Shown here: positions 14,576 through 22,464 of the stretch, piece after piece
Layout of the letters: each line of letters starts with the position of its first letter
Numbering within the stretch: position 1 is the stretch's first letter
Assembly (NCBI RefSeq): GCF_014193255.1
Contig: NZ_JACHZB010000013.1
Location: forward strand, 1 to 42,600
Reading direction: 5' to 3'
Length of the DNA stretch: 42,600 bases
Source of the DNA: Rhizobium sp. BK196
GTDB taxonomy: Bacteria > Pseudomonadota > Alphaproteobacteria > Rhizobiales > Rhizobiaceae
Position numbers and translations under genes: made by a program
Notes under the pieces: generated by a model
What the model saw: the letters and a program-made list of their open reading frames with translations, nothing else
Told to the model about the DNA's origin: nothing
Databases searched by the model: none

Positions 14576-16408
14576 CTGTCTTCGCGCTATCGTGTCATTG
14601 CGGCGTTTTGCGCTGCACCTTTATTGGTTTTCGCTTTCTTCTATTATGGGAGCGCGGTCGCCACGCGCGCTTATATGGGCGAGGCTTCGGCGCAGGCGGG
14701 TACGGCGCTGCGGCTTGCCGTCTCGGCGCTGAACGGTCATCTCAGCCGCTACGAGGCGTTGCCGGCGCTGATCGCCGATCACGACGATATCAAGGAGCTG
14801 GTGAGTCGGCCGGATGATCGCTCACTGCGCGACAATGCCAATCTCTACCTCAAGGAAATCAACGGGCTGCTGAAATCGTCCGATATTTATGTCGTGCGTC
14901 CGGATGGCGAAACGATCGCCGCCAGCAATTATGACGGCCCCGGGAGTTTCGTCGGTGAAAACTTCAGCTACCGTCCGTATTTTCAGGAGGCGATCGGCGG
15001 GCATCAGGCACGCTTCTATGCGCTCGGCACGACTTCGCTCAAGCGTGGCTACTATTTCTCATCGCCAATCCGGGTAGATGGGAAAATCCGCGGCGTCATC
15101 GTCTTCAAGGTCGATATCGACGTAATCGAATCCTCGTGGGGCGGCGGCGAATACCGTATCTTCGTCTCCGATCCTGAAGGCATCATCTTCATGTCCGACA
15201 GTCCGGACTGGCTTTACGGCGCGATCCTGCCGCTGAGTTCGGATCGCGTGGCGCGCACCGAAGCGTCACGGCGTTATGCGAGTGCCAAGCTCGTCGAACT
15301 GCCGGTCATCCGCCATCGTTTCGAGGATCATGACCTGATGACGCTCGCCAGCGATCGCGGGCAAAGTGAATATCTCGTGCTTTCGCACTATATGCCGGCC
15401 GAAGACTGGACCGTGAACGTGCTGATGGACACCAGCTCCATCCGAGCGCAGGCTCGTACCGCGCTGGTCGTCGTCTTCCTCATTCTCTGCATTGCCGCGC
15501 TGACTCTTGCTATTCTTCGGCAGCGGCGCATGCGGCTTGCCGAGCGCCTGCAGCTGCAGGCCGAGGCGCGGAACGAGCTGGAGCGGCGGGTTGATGAGCG
15601 CACGGCCGATCTTGCCCGCGTCAACAGCCGCATCGAGGAAGAGATCGCCGAGCGACGCCTGACCGAGCAGCAGCTGCGCCAGACACAGGCCGATCTCATC
15701 CAGGCGGGCAAGCTTGCCGGTCTCGGTCAGATGTCGGCAGCGCTCTCGCATGAGTTCAATCAGCCGCTTGCCGCCGCCAAGACCTATACGGACAGCGCCT
15801 GTGTCCTGCTCGAACGCGGCCGCACGGCCGAAGCGCAAGATAATATCCAGCGCATCGGCGGGCTGATCGACCGGATGGCCTCCATCAGCCGGCACCTGCG
15901 CAATTTTGCGCGCAAGCCGAATGAGAAGCTCGGCCCGGTGCCGCTCGACGAGGCGATCCGCGACACGTTGGAGATCATCGCCTGGCGGTTGAAGGCGGCG
16001 GATGCCGATCTGCGACTGCATCTTGGCGCACGGCCGCCGGTGGTCAAAGCAGGTTCGGTGCGCCTTCAGCAGGTGCTGGTCAATGTGATTTCCAATGCGG
16101 CTGACGTAGTCGAGGGGCTGGAGGACAAGCGTATCGAAGTCTCGGCTTCCGAAGAGGCGGGCAGGGTGATCCTGACCGTGCGTGATCATGGGCCCGGTGT
16201 GCCGACGGCAATTGCCGAGCGCATCTTTGATCCCTTTTTCACCACCAAGGGCGTCGGCAAGGGTCTCGGTCTCGGCCTTTCGATCTCCTATAACATCATC
16301 AAGGATTTCGGCGGCAGCTTGACCGTTTCCAACCATCCGGGAGGCGGGGCCGTGTTCTGCATCGAGCTTTCCGCAGCAGCTGGCATGATGCCGGAGGCGG
16401 CGGAATGA
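14576..16408 (+). CDS. DctB-like sensor histidine kinase (apparent CTG start)
   Basis: About 610 residues. The N-terminal membrane helix (about 5-25) is followed by a periplasmic double-Cache domain with SYRPYFQEAI and GYYFSSPI as in DctB. A second helix (about 296-316), a coiled coil, the phosphoacceptor H-box LSHEFNQPL (His about 392) and an ATPase domain with NVISNAAD, DHGPGVP, FFTTK and GKGLGLGLSIS follow. No in-frame ATG or GTG exists near the N-terminus. A strong GGGAGGAG (14561-14568) sits nine bases before an in-frame CTG (14576), which I take as the start; a TTG at 14435 is the only other option. It overlaps the response regulator by four bases. The nearby tct genes suggest carboxylate sensing. 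Confidence 0.88.
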   Translation: MSSRYRVIAAFCAAPLLVFAFFYYGSAVATRAYMGEASAQAGTALRLAVSALNGHLSRYEALPALIADHDDIKELVSRPDDRSLRDNANLYLKEINGLLKSSDIYVVRPDGETIAASNYDGPGSFVGENFSYRPYFQEAIGGHQARFYALGTTSLKRGYYFSSPIRVDGKIRGVIVFKVDIDVIESSWGGGEYRIFVSDPEGIIFMSDSPDWLYGAILPLSSDRVARTEASRRYASAKLVELPVIRHRFEDHDLMTLASDRGQSEYLVLSHYMPAEDWTVNVLMDTSSIRAQARTALVVVFLILCIAALTLAILRQRRMRLAERLQLQAEARNELERRVDERTADLARVNSRIEEEIAERRLTEQQLRQTQADLIQAGKLAGLGQMSAALSHEFNQPLAAAKTYTDSACVLLERGRTAEAQDNIQRIGGLIDRMASISRHLRNFARKPNEKLGPVPLDEAIRDTLEIIAWRLKAADADLRLHLGARPPVVKAGSVRLQQVLVNVISNAADVVEGLEDKRIEVSASEEAGRVILTVRDHGPGVPTAIAERIFDPFFTTKGVGKGLGLGLSISYNIIKDFGGSLTVSNHPGGGAVFCIELSAAAGMMPEAAE

Positions 16409-17748
16409 ACGAACAAAAGATATTGCTCGTCGACGACGAAGAGGAACTGCGTCGCTCGACTGCACAGGCGCTGGAACTTTCGGGCTTCAGCGTCGAAACC
16501 TTCTCCAATGCCGATCATGTGCTGGAGCTGATCGGCTACAGTTTTCCTGGTGTCGTCGTTACCGATATCCGCATGCCCGGTATGGATGGTATGACGCTGA
16601 TGCAGAAAATCCGCGAACTCGATACTGAAGTGCCTGTCATTCTCGTCACCGGCCATGGCGATGTGCAGCTTGCCGTCAAGGCGATGCGTGAGGGCGCCTA
16701 TGATTTCATCGAGAAACCATTCACGCCGCAGATGCTCGCCGGTGTCATCCGCCGCGCCATGGAGCGGCGCAGCCTTGTGCTGGAAAATCGGCTGCTGAAG
16801 GCTGTTGCCGGCAAGCGCGACGACCTCGAGGCGCGGCTGCCGGGGCGCACGCAGATCATGGTCGATCTGCGCTACCGCATCCGCGCGATCGGAGCGAGCG
16901 ATGCCGACACGCTTGTTGTTGGCGATACTGGTGCAGGCAAGGAAGTGGTGGCCCGCGCGCTGCACGATATCAGCTCGCGGGCAAGCCGGCCGTTTGTCGC
17001 CATCAATTGTGCAGCTCTCCCGGCGAACCTGATCGAGAGTGAGCTTTTCGGGCACGAGGCCGGCGCTTTTCCGGGCGCGGTGCGGCCGCGTTACGGCAAG
17101 TTCGAACATGGGAGAGGCGGCACCATCCTGCTCGATGAGATCGGCTCCATGCCGTTCGATCTGCAGGCGAAGTTCCTGCGGGTACTGCAGGAGAGAACGA
17201 TTTCCCGCCTTGGATCGAATGAGACCGTTCCGCTTGACGTACGGTTCATCGCCACGAGCAAGGTCGATCTGGAAGCGGAAGTCGCTGGTGGCCGATTTCG
17301 CGCCGACCTCCTCTACCGGCTGAATGTCGCAACCCTTCATGTGCCGTCGCTCTCACAGCGCCGTGCCGATGTTCCGCTGCTCTTCATGCAGCTCGTCAGG
17401 GAGGCGGCTGCGCGTTACGGCAAAGACGAGATGGCCGTGCCGCCGGATGTGATTTCCGACATCGCGCAGCGCGACTGGCCGGGCAACGTCCGCGAGTTGC
17501 GCAATGCAGCCGACCGCTTCGTGCTCGGTCTCGATGGGGGCGCCCGGCTGGCCGAGGCTGCCGGGCTCGCGGAACGCGTGGCCGAATTCGAGCGCGGCGT
17601 GATTGCGAGCGCGCTTGTTGCCCATGGCGGCAGCCTGAAACCGGTCTATGAGTCGCTCGGAATTTCGCGCAAGACGCTTTATGAAAAGATGCAGAAATAT
17701 GGTCTCGACAAGAAGCTGCTGGCCAGCGAGATGCGTCGCGAATTCTGA
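16405..17748 (+). CDS. DctD-like sigma-54-dependent response regulator
   Basis: A 447-residue, three-domain activator. The receiver domain has the acidic pair DDEEE near residue 11, phosphoacceptor Asp54 (VTDIRMPGMDG), the conserved Thr and Lys. The AAA+ domain has Walker A GDTGAGKE (about 173), ESELFGHEAGAFPGA, Walker B GGTILLDEIG and RADLLYRLNV. The C-terminal Fis-type helix-turn-helix is GGSLKPVYESLGISRKTLYEKM. The GAFTGA loop that contacts sigma-54 reads GAFPGA (220-225). Its ATG overlaps the kinase stop (ATGA), so the two are translationally coupled. The nearest downstream target is the tctC-tctB-tctA uptake system. Confidence 0.93.
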   Translation: MNEQKILLVDDEEELRRSTAQALELSGFSVETFSNADHVLELIGYSFPGVVVTDIRMPGMDGMTLMQKIRELDTEVPVILVTGHGDVQLAVKAMREGAYDFIEKPFTPQMLAGVIRRAMERRSLVLENRLLKAVAGKRDDLEARLPGRTQIMVDLRYRIRAIGASDADTLVVGDTGAGKEVVARALHDISSRASRPFVAINCAALPANLIESELFGHEAGAFPGAVRPRYGKFEHGRGGTILLDEIGSMPFDLQAKFLRVLQERTISRLGSNETVPLDVRFIATSKVDLEAEVAGGRFRADLLYRLNVATLHVPSLSQRRADVPLLFMQLVREAAARYGKDEMAVPPDVISDIAQRDWPGNVRELRNAADRFVLGLDGGARLAEAAGLAERVAEFERGVIASALVAHGGSLKPVYESLGISRKTLYEKMQKYGLDKKLLASEMRREF

Positions 17749-17933
17749 TCCAATCCCGAATCTCTTGATGTGATCGAACCGATCGGTGAGGCCAAGCTGA
17801 CGCTGACGCACGATGCCGGTCGAGGACTCCAAATTCATCAGACTGTCTCTGGCGGCTGGCCGCAAATTCTCTCCCGCTCCAAATCGCTTGGAAACAGGCG
17901 GGGTCGTTCTGCCGCCCAAGCGGTGGATGACCT

Positions 17934-17961
17934 AGCGATGGGTGGATTTCCACCCATCGCT
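17934..17961. promoter_or_regulatory. Perfect 13-bp palindrome, activator site or terminator
   Basis: AGCGATGGGTGGA, two bases, TCCACCCATCGCT. It lies 86 bases upstream of the sigma-54-like element, a usual distance for an upstream activator sequence, and 185 bases behind the response-regulator stop. The weak T run argues against a strong intrinsic terminator. Confidence 0.5.
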
Positions 17962-18046
17962 TTAACCATTTGTTTCCAAGTCGACCCATGCTGCGTCGCA
18001 CCGTCGCAAAATCGTCATTCTTCCCTCACACCGCGATTGCGGCTGC

Positions 18047-18062
18047 AGGTCCCTGGCCTGCA
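18047..18062 (+). promoter_or_regulatory. Weak sigma-54-like promoter
   Basis: AGGTCCCTGGCCTGCA has the required GG and GC at exactly ten bases spacing (-24/-12), with CTGCA close to TTGCA. The -24 block matches TGGCAC poorly. Transcription would begin about 58 bases before the tctC start. It is supported mainly by the neighbouring sigma-54 activator. Confidence 0.3.
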
Positions 18063-18130
18063 AATGGATCATCCGAGCCGGTGCGGGAGGATGCGCCGGC
18101 GGAAGACCATTTTTCATCAGGGAGGAAAAG

Positions 18131-19114
18131 ATGAAAATCCTGAAGGCCATGCTCGGCGTGACAGCCGCCGCTGCTGTTTCGCTTCTCGCCCATGCCGCTT
18201 CGGCACAGAACTATCCTGACCGCACCATCACCATGGTCGTGCCTTTCGCCGCTGGTGGCCCGACCGATACCGTCGCGCGCCTCGTCGCGGAATCCATGTC
18301 GAAGGATCTCGGCCAGCAGATCGTCGTCGAAAACGTCGGCGGTGCCGGTGGCACGCTCGGCGCCGCAAGGGTTGCCGCCGCCGATCCGGATGGCTACACC
18401 ATCCTGCTGCACCATATCGGCATGGCGACCAGCGCCACGCTTTATCGCAAGCTTGCCTACGACCCGCTGAACGCCTTCGAATATGTCGGTCTCGTCACCG
18501 ATGTTCCGATGACGATCGTTGCACGCAAGGATTTCGAACCCGCCGATCTGAAGAGCCTGATCGACTATGTGAAGGCAAACAAGGATAAGGTCACTGTCGC
18601 CAATGCCGGTATCGGTGCCGCATCCCACCTTTGCGGCATGATGTTCATGAGCGCCATCCAGACGCCGTTGACGACCGTTCCCTACAAGGGAACCGGTCCG
18701 GCCATGACCGACCTTCTTGGTGGCCAGGTCGATATCATGTGTGACCAGACGACCAATACGACGAAGCAGATCAAGGGCGGTACGATCAAGGCCTATGCCG
18801 TGACTTCGCCAGCCCGCCTTGATGTACTCAAGGACATTCCGACGGCGGTAGAAGCCGGCCTGCCGGGCTTCGAAGTCGGTATCTGGCACGGCATTTATAC
18901 GCCGAAGGGAACGCCGGCCGAAATAAACGAGCGCCTGTCGAAGTCGCTTCAGGTCGCACTGAAGGATCCGAATGTTGGCGCCCGCTTTGCCGAACTCGGC
19001 ACCGCTCCCTCGTCGGACGCTGATGCGACCCCGACGGCCCTGAAGGCGAAGCTCGAGAGCGAAATCGGCCGCTGGAAGCCCGTCATCGAAGCAGCCGGCG
19101 AATACGCGGACTGA
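18131..19114 (+). CDS. tctC: TctC-type tripartite tricarboxylate transporter binding protein
   Basis: A 327-residue periplasmic binding protein. It has a signal peptide (MKILKAMLGVTAAAAVSLLAH, cut after ASA-Q) and the family start YPDRTITMVVPFAAGGPTDT. GGAGTLGAARVAAADPDGYT, VPYKGTGPAMTDLLGGQVD and a C-terminal TPKGTPAEINERLS follow. The protein captures a carboxylate for the TctA/TctB membrane subunits that follow; the substrate is not readable from sequence. GGAGG lies before the ATG. A strong hairpin directly behind it probably limits readthrough to tctB and tctA, so the binding protein is made in excess. Confidence 0.95.
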   Translation: MKILKAMLGVTAAAAVSLLAHAASAQNYPDRTITMVVPFAAGGPTDTVARLVAESMSKDLGQQIVVENVGGAGGTLGAARVAAADPDGYTILLHHIGMATSATLYRKLAYDPLNAFEYVGLVTDVPMTIVARKDFEPADLKSLIDYVKANKDKVTVANAGIGAASHLCGMMFMSAIQTPLTTVPYKGTGPAMTDLLGGQVDIMCDQTTNTTKQIKGGTIKAYAVTSPARLDVLKDIPTAVEAGLPGFEVGIWHGIYTPKGTPAEINERLSKSLQVALKDPNVGARFAELGTAPSSDADATPTALKAKLESEIGRWKPVIEAAGEYAD

Positions 19115-19132
19115 GCCTGACTGCCACCTCGC

Positions 19133-19161
19133 CACCCTCCTTCCAAATCGGAAGGAGGGTG
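19133..19161 (+). terminator. Hairpin between tctC and tctB (attenuator or mRNA-stability element)
   Basis: A perfect 12-base stem CACCCTCCTTCC / GGAAGGAGGGTG with loop AAATC, followed by TTTG. The position, right after the gene for the binding protein, is typical for partial terminators or 3-prime stabilising hairpins in uptake operons. Confidence 0.7.
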
Positions 19162-19214
19162 TTTGCGCAGCCTCATACTCGTCGCGCCGCTCAATCTCCA
19201 ACCCAGGAGACATC

Positions 19215-19676
19215 ATGAAATCTCTCAGTTTCGACACCACCAATGTCATCTGCGGCGCCTTACTTGCCGCGACCGGCGCCTTCTTTGCCTATCAGTCGTT
19301 CAATCTCGATATCGGTACGGCGCTGCGTATGGGACCTGGCTACTTCCCCCTCGTTTTGTCGGGCATCCTCATGCTGCTCGGCCTCATCATTCTCGTGCAG
19401 GCGGTGCGGATTCAGGGCGAGCCGATCGAGCCTTTCGCCTGGCGCGGCATGCTCTTCATTCTCCCGGCGCCGGTCTTTTTCGGACTAACGGTCCGCGGGC
19501 TCGGTTTTGCTCCAGCAATCTTCCTGACGGCCTTTATCGCTTGTTTTGCATCCAGTCGCATGAATGTGCTGTTCGCGCTGGTTCTCTCGCTGCTGTTGGC
19601 GGTCTTTTCGGTTGCTGTCTTCAGCTACGCGCTCGGGCTGCCGTTCGAACGTTTCGGCCCCTGGGTCCGGTTCTAG
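19215..19676 (+). CDS. tctB: TctB-type small membrane subunit
   Basis: A 153-residue membrane protein with four predicted helices and the TctB layout: LRMGPGYFPLVLSGILMLLG near residue 35, then a pair of C-terminal helices ending LPFERFGPW. AGGAG precedes the ATG. It is the small subunit that works with TctA in carboxylate uptake driven by the ion gradient. It ends ten bases before tctA, whose ribosome-binding site overlaps the gap. Confidence 0.93.
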   Translation: MKSLSFDTTNVICGALLAATGAFFAYQSFNLDIGTALRMGPGYFPLVLSGILMLLGLIILVQAVRIQGEPIEPFAWRGMLFILPAPVFFGLTVRGLGFAPAIFLTAFIACFASSRMNVLFALVLSLLLAVFSVAVFSYALGLPFERFGPWVRF

Positions 19677-19685
19677 GAGGCGGAC

Positions 19686-21191
19686 ATGGAACTCTTCAGC
19701 AATCTCGCACTTGGATTTTATACGGCGGCAAGCCCGGAAAACCTGCTCTTCTGCCTTATCGGCGTGCTGCTCGGCACGCTGATCGGCGTATTGCCGGGTA
19801 TCGGTGCCACGGCAACGATCGCCATGCTGCTGCCGATTACTTTCCAGCTTGAGCCGGTTTCCTCGCTCATCATGCTCGCCGGCATCTATTACGGCGCTCA
19901 GTATGGCGGCTCGACGACGGCAATCCTCATCAACATGCCGGGTGAATCGTCCTCGGCCGTGACTGCCATTGACGGCTATCAGATGGCGCGCAAGGGCAGG
20001 GCAGGCGCGGCGCTCGCGATTGCCGCACTCGGCTCCTTTTTCGCAGGCACGGTCTCGACCTTCCTGGTGGCGATCTTTGCGCCGCCGCTGACGGCGATTG
20101 CACTGCAATTCGGTTCTGCCGAATATTTCTCGCTGATGATCGTCGGCCTTGTGTCCTCGATCGCCCTAGCCCATGGCTCGGTCGTCAAGGCGCTAGCCAT
20201 GGTGGCGCTTGGGCTGCTGCTCGGTCTTGTGGGCACGGACATTTATACCGGCACGCCGCGCTTCACGCTCGGCATCCGCGAATATGCCGACGGGCTGAAT
20301 TTCGTGGCACTTGCCGTCGGGGTCTTCGGTATTGCGGAAATCCTGCGCAATCTGGAAGGCGAGAAGACTCGCACCGTGTTGATGGCGAAGGTCTCGGGGC
20401 TCCTGCCGTCGAAGCAAGAGTTCAAGGAGATGATCGCACCGGTTATTCGTGGGACGGTCATTGGCTCGGCGCTCGGCATCCTGCCGGGGGGTGGCGCTAT
20501 CCTTGCTTCCTTCGCTTCCTATACGATGGAAAAGCGCGTGTCGAAGAAGCCGGGAGAGTTCGGCCATGGGGCGGTTGCCGGCGTTGCCGGGCCGGAGTCG
20601 GCCAACAATGCAGGGGCGCAGACCTCGTTCATTCCGCTGCTGACGCTTGGAATCCCGGCAAACCCTGTCATGGCGCTGATGGTCGGCGCGATGATCATCC
20701 AAGGCATCGTGCCGGGTCCCAATGTGGCGACGGAGCAGCCGGCGCTCTTTTGGGGCATCATCGCTTCCATGTGGATCGGCAATCTGATGCTCGTCATCCT
20801 TAACCTGCCGCTGATCGGGCTGTGGGTGAAGCTGCTGACGGTGCCATACTACGTGCTCTTTCCCGTGATCATGGCCTTCTGCTCAATCGGAGTCTATAGC
20901 GTCAATTCCAACGTCTACGACCTCTACGCCGTCGCCTTCTTCGGCCTCATCGGATACCTGCTGGCGAAACTTCGCTGCGAGCCGGCGCCGCTGCTGCTCG
21001 GCTTCGTGCTCGGGCCTTTGCTGGAGGAGAACCTGCGGCGCGCCATGATCCTGTCGCGCGGCGATGCCACGACCTTCATCACGCGGCCGATCAGCGCTAC
21101 GCTGCTCGCGACCGCCGTGGCGATGCTGATCATCGTCTTCCTGCCGAGCGTCAAGCGCAAGCGCGAAGAGGTCTTCGTCGAGGAGGCATGA
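19686..21191 (+). CDS. tctA: TctA-type large membrane subunit
   Basis: A 501-residue permease with about twelve hydrophobic segments. Family motifs include GVLPGIGATATIAMLLP, the YYGAQYGGSTTAIL loop with INMPGESSS, GGGAI and the AGVAGPESANNAGAQTSFIPLLTLGIP block. Full length for the family. GGAGG lies six bases before the ATG. It is the transport core of the tripartite system, paired with tctB and tctC on the same transcript. The following amidohydrolase may process the imported compound. Confidence 0.96.
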   Translation: MELFSNLALGFYTAASPENLLFCLIGVLLGTLIGVLPGIGATATIAMLLPITFQLEPVSSLIMLAGIYYGAQYGGSTTAILINMPGESSSAVTAIDGYQMARKGRAGAALAIAALGSFFAGTVSTFLVAIFAPPLTAIALQFGSAEYFSLMIVGLVSSIALAHGSVVKALAMVALGLLLGLVGTDIYTGTPRFTLGIREYADGLNFVALAVGVFGIAEILRNLEGEKTRTVLMAKVSGLLPSKQEFKEMIAPVIRGTVIGSALGILPGGGAILASFASYTMEKRVSKKPGEFGHGAVAGVAGPESANNAGAQTSFIPLLTLGIPANPVMALMVGAMIIQGIVPGPNVATEQPALFWGIIASMWIGNLMLVILNLPLIGLWVKLLTVPYYVLFPVIMAFCSIGVYSVNSNVYDLYAVAFFGLIGYLLAKLRCEPAPLLLGFVLGPLLEENLRRAMILSRGDATTFITRPISATLLATAVAMLIIVFLPSVKRKREEVFVEEA

Positions 21192-21282
21192 GGGCTTGCG
21201 CTCTCAACGTGTTTGTTGAAGAAAAGACGATCTGATGCGGGCGTCGTCGGGCGCCCGTTTCGCTTTACAGGATATCCAGGCT

Positions 21283-22458
21283 ATGAGCATCCCCGCCCGG
21301 ATCAGCAACGATCTGCCCTTCCTTACATCTCTTCGCCGCGACCTGCATGCCCATCCAGAACTTGGTTTCGAGGAGGAGCGTACCAGCAACATCGTCGTAA
21401 GGCTCCTGGAGGAGGCAGGTATCAAGGTGCATCGCGGGCTTGGCTGTACCGGTGTCGTCGGTACGCTGCAAATCGGCAATGGCACACGCTCGATCGGGCT
21501 GAGGGCGGATATGGATGCGCTCGCCATGCCGGAAACGGCGGAGCGTCCTTACAAATCGACGGCACCCGGCAAGATGCATGCCTGCGGCCATGACGGGCAT
21601 ACGACGATGTTGCTCGGCGCGGCACGCTATCTGGCTGAAACGCGCGGTTTTTCCGGCACTGTGCATTTCATCTTCCAGCCGGCCGAAGAAGGCCGTGGCG
21701 GTGCGAAGCGCATGGTGGAGGAAGGGTTATTCAAACAGTTTCCTTGCGATGCCGTCTATGGGTTGCACAATATGCCAGGGCTTGCCGTGGATGAGATTGC
21801 GGTCGTCGAGGGGCCGCAGCTTGCTTCCTCAGATAGCTGGCGGATCACTTTCCGGGGCGTTGGTACGCATGGTGCAAAGCCGCATCTCGGCCGCGATCCC
21901 ATTACAGCTGCAGGCACTTTCCTTTCGTCCCTGCAGACGATCGTGGGGCGCGTCGTCGACCCCCTTCAATCAGCGGTCGTCAGCGCCTGTTCGGTACAGG
22001 CCGGCAATCCGAAGGCAGTGAACGTCATCCCCGATATCGTCGAGATCGGCGGAACCGCGCGTGCCTATTCGCCTGAGGTTCGTGGCCAACTGGAAGCGGA
22101 GATCGGCCGTCTGGCGCAGGGCACGGCCGCCATGTACGGCATTCTGGCTGACTATGAATTCGAACGCCGCATTCCGCCCGTCGTCAATGACGCGGAGGCA
22201 ACTGCTCGGGCTCTAGGCGCCGCACAGGCGGTGTTCGGTGAAAAGGCGCGTACGAGCTTTCCGCCGTCGACCGCCGGCGACGATTTTGCTTTTTTCGGGC
22301 AAAATGCGCCCGGCTGTTATGTCTGGCTAGGCAACGGCCCGGCTGCCGATGGAGCGCTCCATCATAATACAGCCTACGACTTCAATGACGATGCCCTCGG
22401 ATATGGAGTGGCCTATTGGGTGTCGCTTGTCGAGCAAGAGCTCAAGGCTGAAGCGTAG
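21283..22458 (+). CDS. M20D-family amidohydrolase (hippurate hydrolase-like)
   Basis: A 391-residue metallopeptidase-fold hydrolase. Visible motifs are LRRDLHAHPELGFEE, GLRADMDAL, MHACGHDGHTTML (metal ligands), QPAEEGRGGAKRM, GLHNMPG and the C-terminal LHHNTAYDFND. It releases an acyl group from an N-acyl amino acid or related amide, using two metal ions in the cytoplasm. I chose ATG 21283 because the family starts here; a start at 21235 adds 16 residues. Behind tctA with the same orientation, it probably acts on an imported N-acylated or amide carboxylate. The stop is six bases from the convergent adenine deaminase gene. Confidence 0.92.
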   Translation: MSIPARISNDLPFLTSLRRDLHAHPELGFEEERTSNIVVRLLEEAGIKVHRGLGCTGVVGTLQIGNGTRSIGLRADMDALAMPETAERPYKSTAPGKMHACGHDGHTTMLLGAARYLAETRGFSGTVHFIFQPAEEGRGGAKRMVEEGLFKQFPCDAVYGLHNMPGLAVDEIAVVEGPQLASSDSWRITFRGVGTHGAKPHLGRDPITAAGTFLSSLQTIVGRVVDPLQSAVVSACSVQAGNPKAVNVIPDIVEIGGTARAYSPEVRGQLEAEIGRLAQGTAAMYGILADYEFERRIPPVVNDAEATARALGAAQAVFGEKARTSFPPSTAGDDFAFFGQNAPGCYVWLGNGPAADGALHHNTAYDFNDDALGYGVAYWVSLVEQELKAEA

Positions 22459-22464
22459 GTCGCC

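Larger units (their letters stand above)
17749..18130 (+). promoter_or_regulatory. Regulatory region ahead of tctC
   Basis: A 382-base gap without a gene. It holds a perfect 13-base palindrome (17934-17961, AGCGATGGGTGGA and its complement). A 10-base inverted repeat CTTGGAAACA (17887-17896) / TGTTTCCAAG (17971-17980) brackets that palindrome. A sigma-54-like element lies at 18047-18062, and the tctC ribosome-binding site GGAGG is at the end. This is the layout expected for enhancer-type sites of the adjacent DctD-like activator. The 13-base palindrome could also be a terminator for the regulator operon, although only three T follow it. Confidence 0.5.

Noticed and set aside
15266..16465. 399-residue minus-strand frame opposite the sensor kinase
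   Set aside because: Mirror of conserved kinase domains; no recognisable protein features.
17857..17873. TGGC...GCAA near 17857 as a sigma-54 promoter
   Set aside because: GG to GC spacing is nine bases instead of ten, and it is far from tctC.
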